Below, in pieces: positions 5,712 through 10,950 of a stretch of 10,950 nt of DNA; the stretch's first letter is position 1, and every line of letters starts with the position of its first letter. Where the stretch lies: the NCBI GenBank assembly GCA_045579195.1, contig JAZNLR010000153.1, positions 1 to 10,950 on the forward strand, in the 5' to 3' direction. The notes under the pieces were generated by a model. It had not been told where the DNA came from and ran no database searches. It worked only from the letters and a program-made list of their open reading frames with translations. This DNA comes from JAZNLR01 sp045579195 (lineage in GTDB: Bacteria; Bacillota; Clostridia; Christensenellales; CAMQZB01). The position numbers and the translations under genes are program-made.

Positions 5712-6749
5712 ATGAAAATTCATCTCTTGCCAAAACATACGCACTATAAAGCAAACCTTCACACGCACTCCAAGCTCTCTGATGGCGAAATGTCGGTCGA
5801 AGAGGTAAAATCGCGCTATCAGGAAAAAGGATATTCCATCGTGGCGTTCACCGATCACGAGCTTTTTGTTAAGCACAACGACCTCACCGATGACAAGTTC
5901 CTTGCCATCAACGGCTTTGAGATCATCGTCAACCAGCCGAAGCGCTTCGGAAAGACGTACCATCTGAATTTCCTTGCAAAGGATCCCGACGAGAAGAGAT
6001 TCCCTGCGTACAGCGAGGAGTACTTCTTCTTCAAAAATTGGCCTGAAACGAAGGCGAAGGTCGATCCCGAAACGCAGTATATCAAGATGCCGAGAATCTA
6101 TGACGTTGCTGAAGTCAACAAGCTGGTCGCAAGCGGCCGCGAAAACGGCTTCCTCGTCACATACAACCACCCTGCTTGGTCGATGCAGGATTACTCGGAT
6201 TATATCGGTCTTGAAGGCATCTGGGGTGTTGAGTTCTATAACCACGGCTGCACCGAAATGGATGGCTTTGACGACAACACAATGAAGCCGATTGAAGACT
6301 TTCTGCACGTGGGCAAGCGTGTTTTCCCGCTTGCAACGGATGATGCGCATAACCTTCAAACCGTTGGTGGCGGCTGGGTTTGGATCGCTGCGGAATCGCT
6401 GGATTATGCAACCGTGATGGCGGCGTTGGAGCGTGGCGATTTCTATGCGTCGATCGGGCCTGAAATTTCGGAGCTTTCTCTGGAAGACGGGATCCTGACG
6501 GTGAAGTGTTCTCCGGCAAGACGCGTTATTGTGACAACCGAACGCAGACACAACCGTTCCGTTCGAGCAAAAGAAGGGGAGAGCCTGACCGAAGCGACGA
6601 TCGACTTAAGGCGGTACTTTGAAGAAACGGAACAGACGAAGAACAACCCTGACTTCTTCAGCGACCCCTTCTTCCGCGTGACCGTCGAGGATGCAAACGG
6701 AAAGACCGCAAGAACGAGAGCATACTTTGTTGACGAGTTGCAAAAGTGA
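5712..6749 (+). CDS. PHP-domain metal-dependent phosphoesterase
   Basis: The start is ATG 5712, 8 nt after a perfect AAGGAGG; an upstream in-frame start at 5646 lies before the promoter and can be dismissed. That gives 345 residues. The N-terminal half is a PHP fold with its metal-site motifs: NLHTHSKLSDG (His17, His19, Asp24), AFTDHE (Asp48, His49), GFEI (Glu70), YNHPAW (His153) and ATDDAH (Asp210/211, His213). PHP enzymes hydrolyse phosphate esters such as nucleotide 3'-phosphates or histidinol phosphate. Full-length sugar-sensing or polymerase-linked parts are absent. The C-terminal 100 residues look like a beta-rich accessory domain (DGILTVKCSPARRVIV). No histidine-biosynthesis genes are near, so the substrate is open. 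It has its own strong promoter and no clear terminator, so read-through into purA is possible. Confidence 0.9.
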   Translation: MKIHLLPKHTHYKANLHTHSKLSDGEMSVEEVKSRYQEKGYSIVAFTDHELFVKHNDLTDDKFLAINGFEIIVNQPKRFGKTYHLNFLAKDPDEKRFPAYSEEYFFFKNWPETKAKVDPETQYIKMPRIYDVAEVNKLVASGRENGFLVTYNHPAWSMQDYSDYIGLEGIWGVEFYNHGCTEMDGFDDNTMKPIEDFLHVGKRVFPLATDDAHNLQTVGGGWVWIAAESLDYATVMAALERGDFYASIGPEISELSLEDGILTVKCSPARRVIVTTERRHNRSVRAKEGESLTEATIDLRRYFEETEQTKNNPDFFSDPFFRVTVEDANGKTARTRAYFVDELQK

Positions 6750-6802
6750 GAAAACGGGAGTAAAGTTAATTTGAAAAGAGCGCGTTGACAGGGCAAATAT
6801 GC

Positions 6803-6831
6803 TTTACACTTTTTTGAAAATATAGTATAAT
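6803..6831 (+). promoter_or_regulatory. Sigma-A promoter of purA
   Basis: TTTACA (6803-6808), 17-bp spacer, TATAAT (6826-6831). A separate TTGACA at 6785-6790 has no -10 at usable distance. The predicted start is near 6838, leaving a leader of about 67 nt that can fold into a hairpin (6840-6877). No purine-riboswitch core was seen. Confidence 0.9.
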
Positions 6832-6839
6832 AATTCGGG

Positions 6840-6877
6840 TCTGTATGGGGGATTGCAGAAGCAGTCGAAGATGCAGA
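6840..6877 (+). promoter_or_regulatory. Stem-loop at the 5' end of the purA leader
   Basis: TCTGTAT (6840-6846) pairs with ATGCAGA (6871-6877) with one G-T wobble. Inside it, GATTGC (6851-6856) pairs with GCAGTC (6861-6866) over an AGAA loop. The internal loop is GGGG opposite GAAG. It starts at about the predicted transcription start and leaves the AGAGAGG ribosome site free, so mRNA stabilisation or ligand/protein binding are both possible. Confidence 0.45.
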
Positions 6878-6904
6878 CAAACGTGAGAAAAGAGAGGTAT
6901 TATC

Positions 6905-8179
6905 ATGTCGGTAACAGTCGTCGTTGGTGCACAGTGGGGCGATGAAGGAAAGGGTAAGCTCGTTGACAATCTTGCGGAAAACGCAGATATCATCGTTCGT
7001 TTCCAGGGTGGAGACAATGCAGGTCACACCGTTGTCAATCCGCACGGTGCGTTTAAGCTCCATATCATTCCCTGCGGAATCTTCTATCCGAAGTGCATTG
7101 CGCTCGTCGGAACGGGAATGGTTGTCAACCCTGACGTCATGCTGGAAGAAATTGCCGACATTGAATCCAAGGGATACATTGTCAAAAACCTTCGCATTTC
7201 GAGTAAAGCGACCATCTTGATGCCGTACCACGTGGAACTTGACTCCTTGAAGGAAGGCAAGGGCGGAAAGGGCGAGATCGGAACGACGAAGCGCGGAATC
7301 GGCCCTGCTTATGCAGACCGTGCACAGCGCACCGCTCTCCGCTTTGAAGATCTTGATGACATTGAGTACTGCAAGGAGCGCATTGAACTTGCACTCCCGA
7401 GAATCAACAACCAGATCGAGTTCCTCGGAGGAAGAACGTTCACTGTGGAAGAGCTGGTGGAAAAATGCCGTGTTTGGGCAGAACGTTTTAAGGGCATGAT
7501 CGTTGAACCGGTGAGCTACCTCAACAATGCAATTGCTGAAGGAAAGAACATCCTCTTCGAAGGGCAGCTCGGCGCAATGAAGGACCTGGACCTCGGAATC
7601 TATCCGTACGTCACGTCCTCCAATCCTGTCGCACCGTACGCAGCGGTTGCGAGCGGAGTTCCGTTCCAGAAGATCGATCGCGTCATCGGAATTATGAAGG
7701 CATTCTCCTCTGCAGTTGGAAAGGGCCCGTTCCCGACCGAGATGAGCGAGGAAGAGGCCGAGGAATACCGTGGCACGGGTGAGAACATCGATGACGAGTT
7801 TGGCGCAAGAACGGGTCGTTCCCGCAGAATCGGACATCCTGACCTCCCTGTCGTGAAGTACTCCGCGATGATCAATGGAATGACCGAACTTGCCGTTTCC
7901 AAGATCGACAAGTTGGACACCGTTTCCAAGATCAAAGTTTGTGTGGCGTATAAGTTGGATGGAAAGGTCATTGACTATATGCCCAACACCCGTGAACTTG
8001 AGCGCGTTGAGCCGGTCTATGAAGAGATCGAAGGATGGCTCACCGACACGACGGGAATCCGCAAGATGGAAGATCTTCCGGAGAATGCCAAGAAGTACTT
8101 AAAGCTTGTCGAATCCGTGGTTGGAATCCCTGTAACATATGCAGGGGTTGGTCCGGAGAGAAACGACTTTGCAGTTTAA
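6905..8179 (+). CDS. purA: Adenylosuccinate synthetase
   Basis: PurA joins IMP and aspartate using GTP, the first committed step from IMP to AMP. The length, 424 residues, is normal. Conserved sites are present: the GTP/IMP P-loop WGDEGKGK (11-18), GGDNAGHTVV with catalytic His41, the IMP-binding GTTKRGIGPAYADR, VTSSN, the RSRRIG aspartate/GTP loop, and SKIDKLD for guanine recognition. One block differs from the textbook form. EGQLGAMKDLDLGIYPYVTSSN has Leu where most members have His (DHG), and Gln sits one place earlier than in the E. coli type EGAQG. I recall the QLG arrangement from a clostridial subgroup. The start is ATG 6905 with AGAGAGG upstream. The gene has its own promoter and terminator, so it is effectively monocistronic. 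Confidence 0.98.
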   Translation: MSVTVVVGAQWGDEGKGKLVDNLAENADIIVRFQGGDNAGHTVVNPHGAFKLHIIPCGIFYPKCIALVGTGMVVNPDVMLEEIADIESKGYIVKNLRISSKATILMPYHVELDSLKEGKGGKGEIGTTKRGIGPAYADRAQRTALRFEDLDDIEYCKERIELALPRINNQIEFLGGRTFTVEELVEKCRVWAERFKGMIVEPVSYLNNAIAEGKNILFEGQLGAMKDLDLGIYPYVTSSNPVAPYAAVASGVPFQKIDRVIGIMKAFSSAVGKGPFPTEMSEEEAEEYRGTGENIDDEFGARTGRSRRIGHPDLPVVKYSAMINGMTELAVSKIDKLDTVSKIKVCVAYKLDGKVIDYMPNTRELERVEPVYEEIEGWLTDTTGIRKMEDLPENAKKYLKLVESVVGIPVTYAGVGPERNDFAV

Positions 8180-8186
8180 TAAGAGG

Positions 8187-8225
8187 AAATGCGGGACGAA
8201 TTTCGTCCCGCATTTTGTTTCTTTT
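8187..8225 (+). terminator. Rho-independent terminator of purA
   Basis: AAATGCGGGACG (8187-8198) pairs perfectly with CGTCCCGCATTT (8204-8215) over a 5-nt loop, followed by a T-rich run. The hairpin is symmetric and may also help end the convergent XRE transcript. Confidence 0.95.
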
Positions 8226-8257
8226 CCATAACCTTATTCATATATATAGAGAGTGCG

Positions 8258-8470
8258 TTATTCAAAATCACGCAAGCCAAGAAGATAATCCGCGGAAACG
8301 TTGAGCGCTTTGCAGATTGCGGCAAACGTGTCAAGCCGCGGAAGCTTTTTTGTCGTGCAGTACTGCGTGATCATCTCGGGCGAAACCCCAACGGCCTTTG
8401 CAAGATCTTTGACAGAAAGGTTGGAGCTTCGAATCTCTTCTGTTAAACGTTGTTTGATGGTTTCGTTCAT
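8258..8470 (-). CDS. XRE/Cro-CI family small transcriptional repressor
   Basis: The start is chosen at the minus-strand ATG at 8470 because GGAGGG (8478-8483) sits 7 nt upstream; longer in-frame starts would place this site inside the gene. The product is 70 residues, essentially one HTH_XRE domain. LSVKDLAKAVGVSPEMITQY (18-37) is the helix-turn-helix, followed by the typical KLPRLDTFAAICKALNVSADYLLGL ending of this family (written here as the segments KLPRLDTFAAICKAL and NVSADYLLGL). There is no sensor or oligomerisation domain. Such short proteins usually bind DNA as dimers and act as autorepressors. Two near-identical operator-like repeats lie immediately upstream, one over its own probable promoter and one in a divergent promoter, which supports repression of both directions. 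Not a phage context otherwise: no other phage genes are seen. Confidence 0.9.
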   Translation of the reverse strand: MNETIKQRLTEEIRSSNLSVKDLAKAVGVSPEMITQYCTTKKLPRLDTFAAICKALNVSADYLLGLRDFE

Positions 8471-8491
8471 TTGCATTCCCTCCAAGAGTAG

Positions 8492-8497
8492 TTTATA
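8492..8497 (-). promoter_or_regulatory. Probable -10 of the XRE gene promoter
   Basis: On the minus strand TATAAA (8492-8497) directly adjoins and overlaps operator 1 and would start transcription near 8485, just before the ribosome site. No good -35 is visible, so this is tentative. Confidence 0.35.
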
Positions 8498-8510
8498 ACC
8501 AATGGTTAGC
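8495..8510. promoter_or_regulatory. Operator 1 for the XRE regulator (inferred)
   Basis: ATAACCAATGGTTAGC contains the inverted repeat TAACC-AAT-GGTTA. The same 16 bp recur at 8525-8540 with one difference, at 30-bp (about three helical turns) spacing. It overlaps the probable -10 of the regulator gene, as expected for autoregulation. Confidence 0.65.
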
Positions 8511-8517
8511 AAATTGC

Positions 8518-8546
8518 TTGACAAATAACCAATAGTTAGCTATAAT
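8518..8546 (+). promoter_or_regulatory. Consensus sigma-A promoter divergent from the XRE gene
   Basis: TTGACA (8518-8523), 17-bp spacer, TATAAT (8541-8546): a perfect match to consensus. Operator 2 occupies 16 of the 17 spacer bases, so a bound repressor should block RNA polymerase. The transcript would start near 8553. No long gene begins before the lipoprotein gene at 8821. Confidence 0.92.
8525..8540. promoter_or_regulatory. Operator 2 for the XRE regulator (inferred)
   Basis: ATAACCAATAGTTAGC differs from operator 1 by one base and lies wholly between the -35 and -10 hexamers of the divergent promoter. Confidence 0.65.
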
Positions 8547-8727
8547 GAAACCGCTTTCTGCTTTTTTTGGGGAGGGGAATGAAGTTCTTTTTCCAAAAAA
8601 AGAGGCGCTTGGGGCAGACAAATTATGTTCACAAAAAAAGTTTTTATCAAATTGTTTATTAACTTTTGGAATATTGTGACATTTTATGAACAGTTCTGTG
8701 AAATTTTAATTAAATTTCTAAGATGAC
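8547..8727 (+). other. AT-rich transcribed region without a recognised gene
   Basis: This stretch follows the XRE-controlled promoter. It holds a GGGGAGGGG ribosome-like site (8569-8577) close to an ATG at 8579 opening 27 codons, and an overlapping 33-codon frame at 8625-8726. No terminator with a U-tract was found before the lipoprotein promoter, so the regulated transcript could run on into the lipoprotein gene. No RNA family was recognised. Confidence 0.5.
8625..8726 (+). CDS. Possible 33-residue amphipathic peptide (tentative)
   Basis: The frame from ATG 8625 to TGA 8726 encodes a 33-residue peptide beginning MFTKKVFIKLFINFWNIV and ending in a hydrophobic, Lys/Arg-flanked tail. Aromatic and aliphatic residues alternate with lysines, as in membrane-active small peptides. 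Support is weak: the only ribosome-like sequence is GGGG about 10 nt upstream, and frames of this length arise by chance in AT-rich DNA. Its place, just behind a promoter tightly controlled by an XRE repressor, is the main reason to list it. Not matched to a known toxin or peptide family. Confidence 0.2.
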   Translation: MFTKKVFIKLFINFWNIVTFYEQFCEILIKFLR

Positions 8728-8756
8728 TTGCAATTTGGAAATAAATGTGTTATAGT
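8728..8756 (+). promoter_or_regulatory. Extended -10 promoter of the lipoprotein gene
   Basis: TTGCAA (8728-8733), 17-bp spacer, TATAGT (8751-8756) preceded by TGT, an extended -10. Start expected near 8763, giving a leader of about 58 nt. The leader contains a small ATTGAA/TTCAAT hairpin (8775-8790) and an AAAGGAGAAG ribosome site (8807-8816). Confidence 0.85.
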
Positions 8757-8820
8757 TATTTTACAATCAAGGTAATTGAACACATTCAATATTTTAATAC
8801 CTAAAAAAAGGAGAAGAAAA

Positions 8821-10950
8821 ATGAAAAAGTCTAGAATTACGTTATTGCTGATTCTCATTTTGTGTTTGTCACTTTCGTTCTCGGCTTTCGCAGGCTGCAC
8901 CACCCCCGGTGGCACGCCCGGCGGGACTCCGGACAATCCGGATAACCCCTCCGATCCGAGCACGACTGCTGTTTACTTGACCGGAATCTCCGTCACGAAG
9001 CCGCCGAAGACGGCATACTTCGTTGGTGAAGAACTGAGTCTTGCAGGCGCAGAAGCAATCGCACATTACAGCGATGGAACCACGAAGACTGTTGCTCTCA
9101 CCGAGAGCATGATCGACGCAAGCGCTGTTGACACGGACGTTGTCGGAACTTACACCGTTTTGGTTTCTTACACCGAGGGTGATGTGACCGTCAAGGGAAG
9201 CTTTACCGTTGCTGTTGCAGTTGAAGTGATCTCTGTTGAGGGCGTTAAGTTGTCCGTTGACAAGACCACGCTTGACATTGGGGACACCGCAAAGGCAAGC
9301 GCAACCGTTTCCCCGGCTGACGCAACTGATGCATCCGTCATCTATTCCTCTAGCAATTCCTCCGTTGTTGCAATTGATGCAGCAGGAAACATCGTTGCGA
9401 AGGGTGCAGGCGAGGCAACCATCTCGGTTACCACGTTGGACGGATTTAAGTCCGCAAGCGTAAAGGTGAAGGTCAACGCTCCTGTTTACGTTCCTCCTTA
9501 CACGCTCGTTAAGACGTTTGCTGAATTGAAGGATGCTGTTGCAAATGCAGCAAGCGGAGAGCAGATTCGCCTTGGCGCAGATATCGTTTGGGACGACGAT
9601 GCAGTCATTACCATTGAAGCAAAGGAATTGCTCTTGAACTTGAACGGATTCAACGTTACCAATATGGGAAGCTTCGCGTTGACCGTTGCAGGCGGTGCAA
9701 AGGTTACGATTGACGACCTGTCCGCTTTGAAGAACGGCTCGATGACCACTGCAGAAGGCGTTGACAACCAGGCAAAGATGATCAAGGTTGACGGTGCATC
9801 CCTCACGTTGGCAGCAGGAACCTTCAACACGAAGATGGGTCTTGCGGTATACGGAACGTTTGAGGCGCAGACCGTAACGTACTCCTACCTCAACGTTGGA
9901 GCAGATGCAGTTGTAAACCAGAGCTCGGAAGACTATCCGTACTGCATCTACCTTGGATACGAAGTTGTTGGTGGCGCACGTGCTGCAAACGGCATTGTTG
10001 TTGACATTTACGGAACTGTAAACGGAGCGTTCACTTTGAATGGCCTCGTTAAGGCACACGACCAGGGCGCACCCGTTGTAAACTTCTATGACGGCTGTGT
10101 TGTAGAGGCAAAGGGAAGCGGCGCAGTTTACGGCGCAGGATATGCGATCTGGAACGTATACGGCGGAACGATCGTTGGAGAGAGCAATGCATTCGGAATG
10201 AAGGCAGGACAGCTCAACATCTCCGGCGGAACGGTGAAGGCGACTGGCACGCTCAGCATCCCGACCGATCCGTACGGCGACGGAATCAACGCGAGCGGAT
10301 GCGCAATCCAGCTTGAGAGCAACGCAGGATACGCAGGAAAGATCGAAGTTTCGATCACGGGCGGAACGATTGAAAGTGCAAACGGTCATGCGATCTATGA
10401 ATATGGCACGGCAGCAGGACAGATCAAGTCCATCGACGTTGCAGGCGCAACCTTCAAGACCGCTGGCTCCATCTTCAACGTTACGGAACACTGTGACGGT
10501 GTTGTAGACGTTGTTGGCGAATATGAAGACCTTGGCTTCGTTGCAGCAGTTGGAACGAAGTTCTACACCTCCCTTGACGCAGCGCTTGCTGTTGCAAAGG
10601 ATTTGGCAGATGCAACCATTGACCTCTATGCCGATGCAACCATTACGAATGCGGTGACGGTTGCCGGCAATCTCACGTTGAACACGAACGGCTTCAACGT
10701 TGATGCAGGCACGATTGTTGCTAACCGTCCGTTCCACATGGGCGCAGGCGCAAGCCTCACCATCAACGCAAACGGATCGACGTTCACCGTTGGTGAATAT
10801 GGTCTTGTGAACGTTCCTGTTGATGTTGCAAACGTTTCGATCGCTTTGAACGGCGGTGCGTACGTTGGAGAGACGGCAAACGGCGCATTGATTCGCCTTA
10901 GACAGGGGAACGGAACGGTTGCCGTTGCGTTGCATAACATGTCCTATGAT
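8821..10950 (+). CDS. Large surface lipoprotein with Ig-like and beta-helix-like regions (3' end outside window)
   Basis: The frame is open for 710 codons to the window edge. Residues 1-26 form a lipoprotein-type signal: MKKSR, a hydrophobic core, then SAFAGC with Cys26 as the likely lipidated residue. An AFA site leaves signal peptidase I cleavage as an alternative. A Gly/Pro/Asp linker (27-50) precedes an Ig-like domain of the Big_3 type (about 51-134, with FVGEELSLAGAEAIAHYSDG) and a Big_2-type domain (about 136-219). From 220 onward it is a repetitive, Gly/Asn/Val-rich beta-helix-like region with GGT turns (NVYGGTIVGES, NISGGTVKATG, SITGGTIESANG). A segment around LNLNGFNV recurs about 348 residues later, showing duplication. 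A cell-surface adhesive or carbohydrate-related role is inferred; no catalytic site was identified. AAAGGAG lies 7 nt before the ATG. Confidence 0.88.
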   Translation, partial: MKKSRITLLLILILCLSLSFSAFAGCTTPGGTPGGTPDNPDNPSDPSTTAVYLTGISVTKPPKTAYFVGEELSLAGAEAIAHYSDGTTKTVALTESMIDASAVDTDVVGTYTVLVSYTEGDVTVKGSFTVAVAVEVISVEGVKLSVDKTTLDIGDTAKASATVSPADATDASVIYSSSNSSVVAIDAAGNIVAKGAGEATISVTTLDGFKSASVKVKVNAPVYVPPYTLVKTFAELKDAVANAASGEQIRLGADIVWDDDAVITIEAKELLLNLNGFNVTNMGSFALTVAGGAKVTIDDLSALKNGSMTTAEGVDNQAKMIKVDGASLTLAAGTFNTKMGLAVYGTFEAQTVTYSYLNVGADAVVNQSSEDYPYCIYLGYEVVGGARAANGIVVDIYGTVNGAFTLNGLVKAHDQGAPVVNFYDGCVVEAKGSGAVYGAGYAIWNVYGGTIVGESNAFGMKAGQLNISGGTVKATGTLSIPTDPYGDGINASGCAIQLESNAGYAGKIEVSITGGTIESANGHAIYEYGTAAGQIKSIDVAGATFKTAGSIFNVTEHCDGVVDVVGEYEDLGFVAAVGTKFYTSLDAALAVAKDLADATIDLYADATITNAVTVAGNLTLNTNGFNVDAGTIVANRPFHMGAGASLTINANGSTFTVGEYGLVNVPVDVANVSIALNGGAYVGETANGALIRLRQGNGTVAVALHNMSYD
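9505..9720 (+). repeat. Internal repeat, copy 1, of the lipoprotein beta-helix region
   Basis: Residues 229-300 of the lipoprotein. Shared pattern with copy 2: an aromatic residue, then L..A, I.L.AD, and the marker LNLNGFNV at 272-279. Confidence 0.6.
10549..10770 (+). repeat. Internal repeat, copy 2, of the lipoprotein beta-helix region
   Basis: Residues 577-650. It repeats the copy 1 pattern with marker LNTNGFNV at 620-627, offset by about 348 residues. The copies are diverged, so this is an old duplication at protein level. Confidence 0.6.

Noticed and set aside
6785..6790. TTGACA as a second purA promoter -35
   Set aside because: No -10-like hexamer stands 16-18 bp downstream; the TTTACA/TATAAT pair fits better.
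6443..7837. 464-codon minus-strand open frame across purA and the PHP gene
   Set aside because: Same register artefact of codon bias opposite purA; it crosses the purA promoter and shows no domain.
8700..8718. GAAATTT/AAATTTC hairpin as a terminator of the XRE-controlled transcript
   Set aside because: It is an AT-only stem of seven pairs with no U-tract behind it, so termination is unlikely.
8869..10935. 688-codon open frame on the minus strand opposite the lipoprotein gene
   Set aside because: It shares the triplet register of the sense gene and exists because TTA, CTA and TCA codons are avoided there. Its product is a Cys/Arg/Asn-rich low-complexity sequence with no domain, while the sense strand has a promoter, ribosome site, signal peptide and Ig domains.
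1..10950. CRISPR arrays, insertion sequences, integrases or prophage genes
   Set aside because: No regularly spaced repeats, transposase or integrase motifs, or structural phage genes were seen. The XRE gene alone is not evidence of a phage.

Overview
This window is about 11 kb of what looks like a chromosome segment from a Clostridia-type member of the Bacillota. It has moderate GC content, compact genes, strong Shine-Dalgarno sites, sigma-A promoters with 17-bp spacers, hairpin-plus-U-tract terminators, GTG and TTG starts, and normal TGA stops. The DUF5685/J-protein pair and the Ig/beta-helix lipoprotein suggest an uncultured, possibly gut-associated lineage. That last point is inference.

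Left part (1-2939): the 3' end of typA (BipA GTPase) with its own terminator, then a trpS operon. The operon holds tryptophanyl-tRNA synthetase, a DUF5685-family protein, and an overlapping J-domain-like protein that lacks HPD and ends in a cysteine-rich tail. Next (2978-4154) come two membrane-protein genes in tandem. One is small and S-component-like. The other is a DUF1461/TIGR01906 protein, the family that includes the lipoprotein intramolecular transacylase Lit.

Middle part (4155-5603): a strong promoter starts a compact RNA of about 135 nt. It has a perfect 15-bp closing stem, a four-way cloverleaf-like core, and a terminator directly before the ribosome-binding site of a 75-residue protein of unknown function. 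I read this as an unassigned structured leader or standalone RNA. A convergent CorA-type transporter gene on the minus strand shares a bidirectional terminator with the small gene.

Right part (5604-10950): divergent from corA is a PHP-domain phosphoesterase with a near-consensus promoter. It is followed by purA (adenylosuccinate synthetase), which has its own promoter and a hairpin leader. A small minus-strand XRE-family repressor follows, facing a consensus promoter whose spacer is filled exactly by one of two near-identical operators 30 bp apart. The regulated transcript contains no long gene, only two tiny possible ORFs. The window ends inside a large, open-ended surface lipoprotein gene (710 codons visible) with a Pro/Gly linker, two Ig-like domains and a beta-helix-like region with an internal duplication.

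Housekeeping functions (translation, purine synthesis, metal transport) are interleaved with envelope genes. The least explained parts are the structured RNA at 4265-4401 and the operator/promoter region at 8470-8760.
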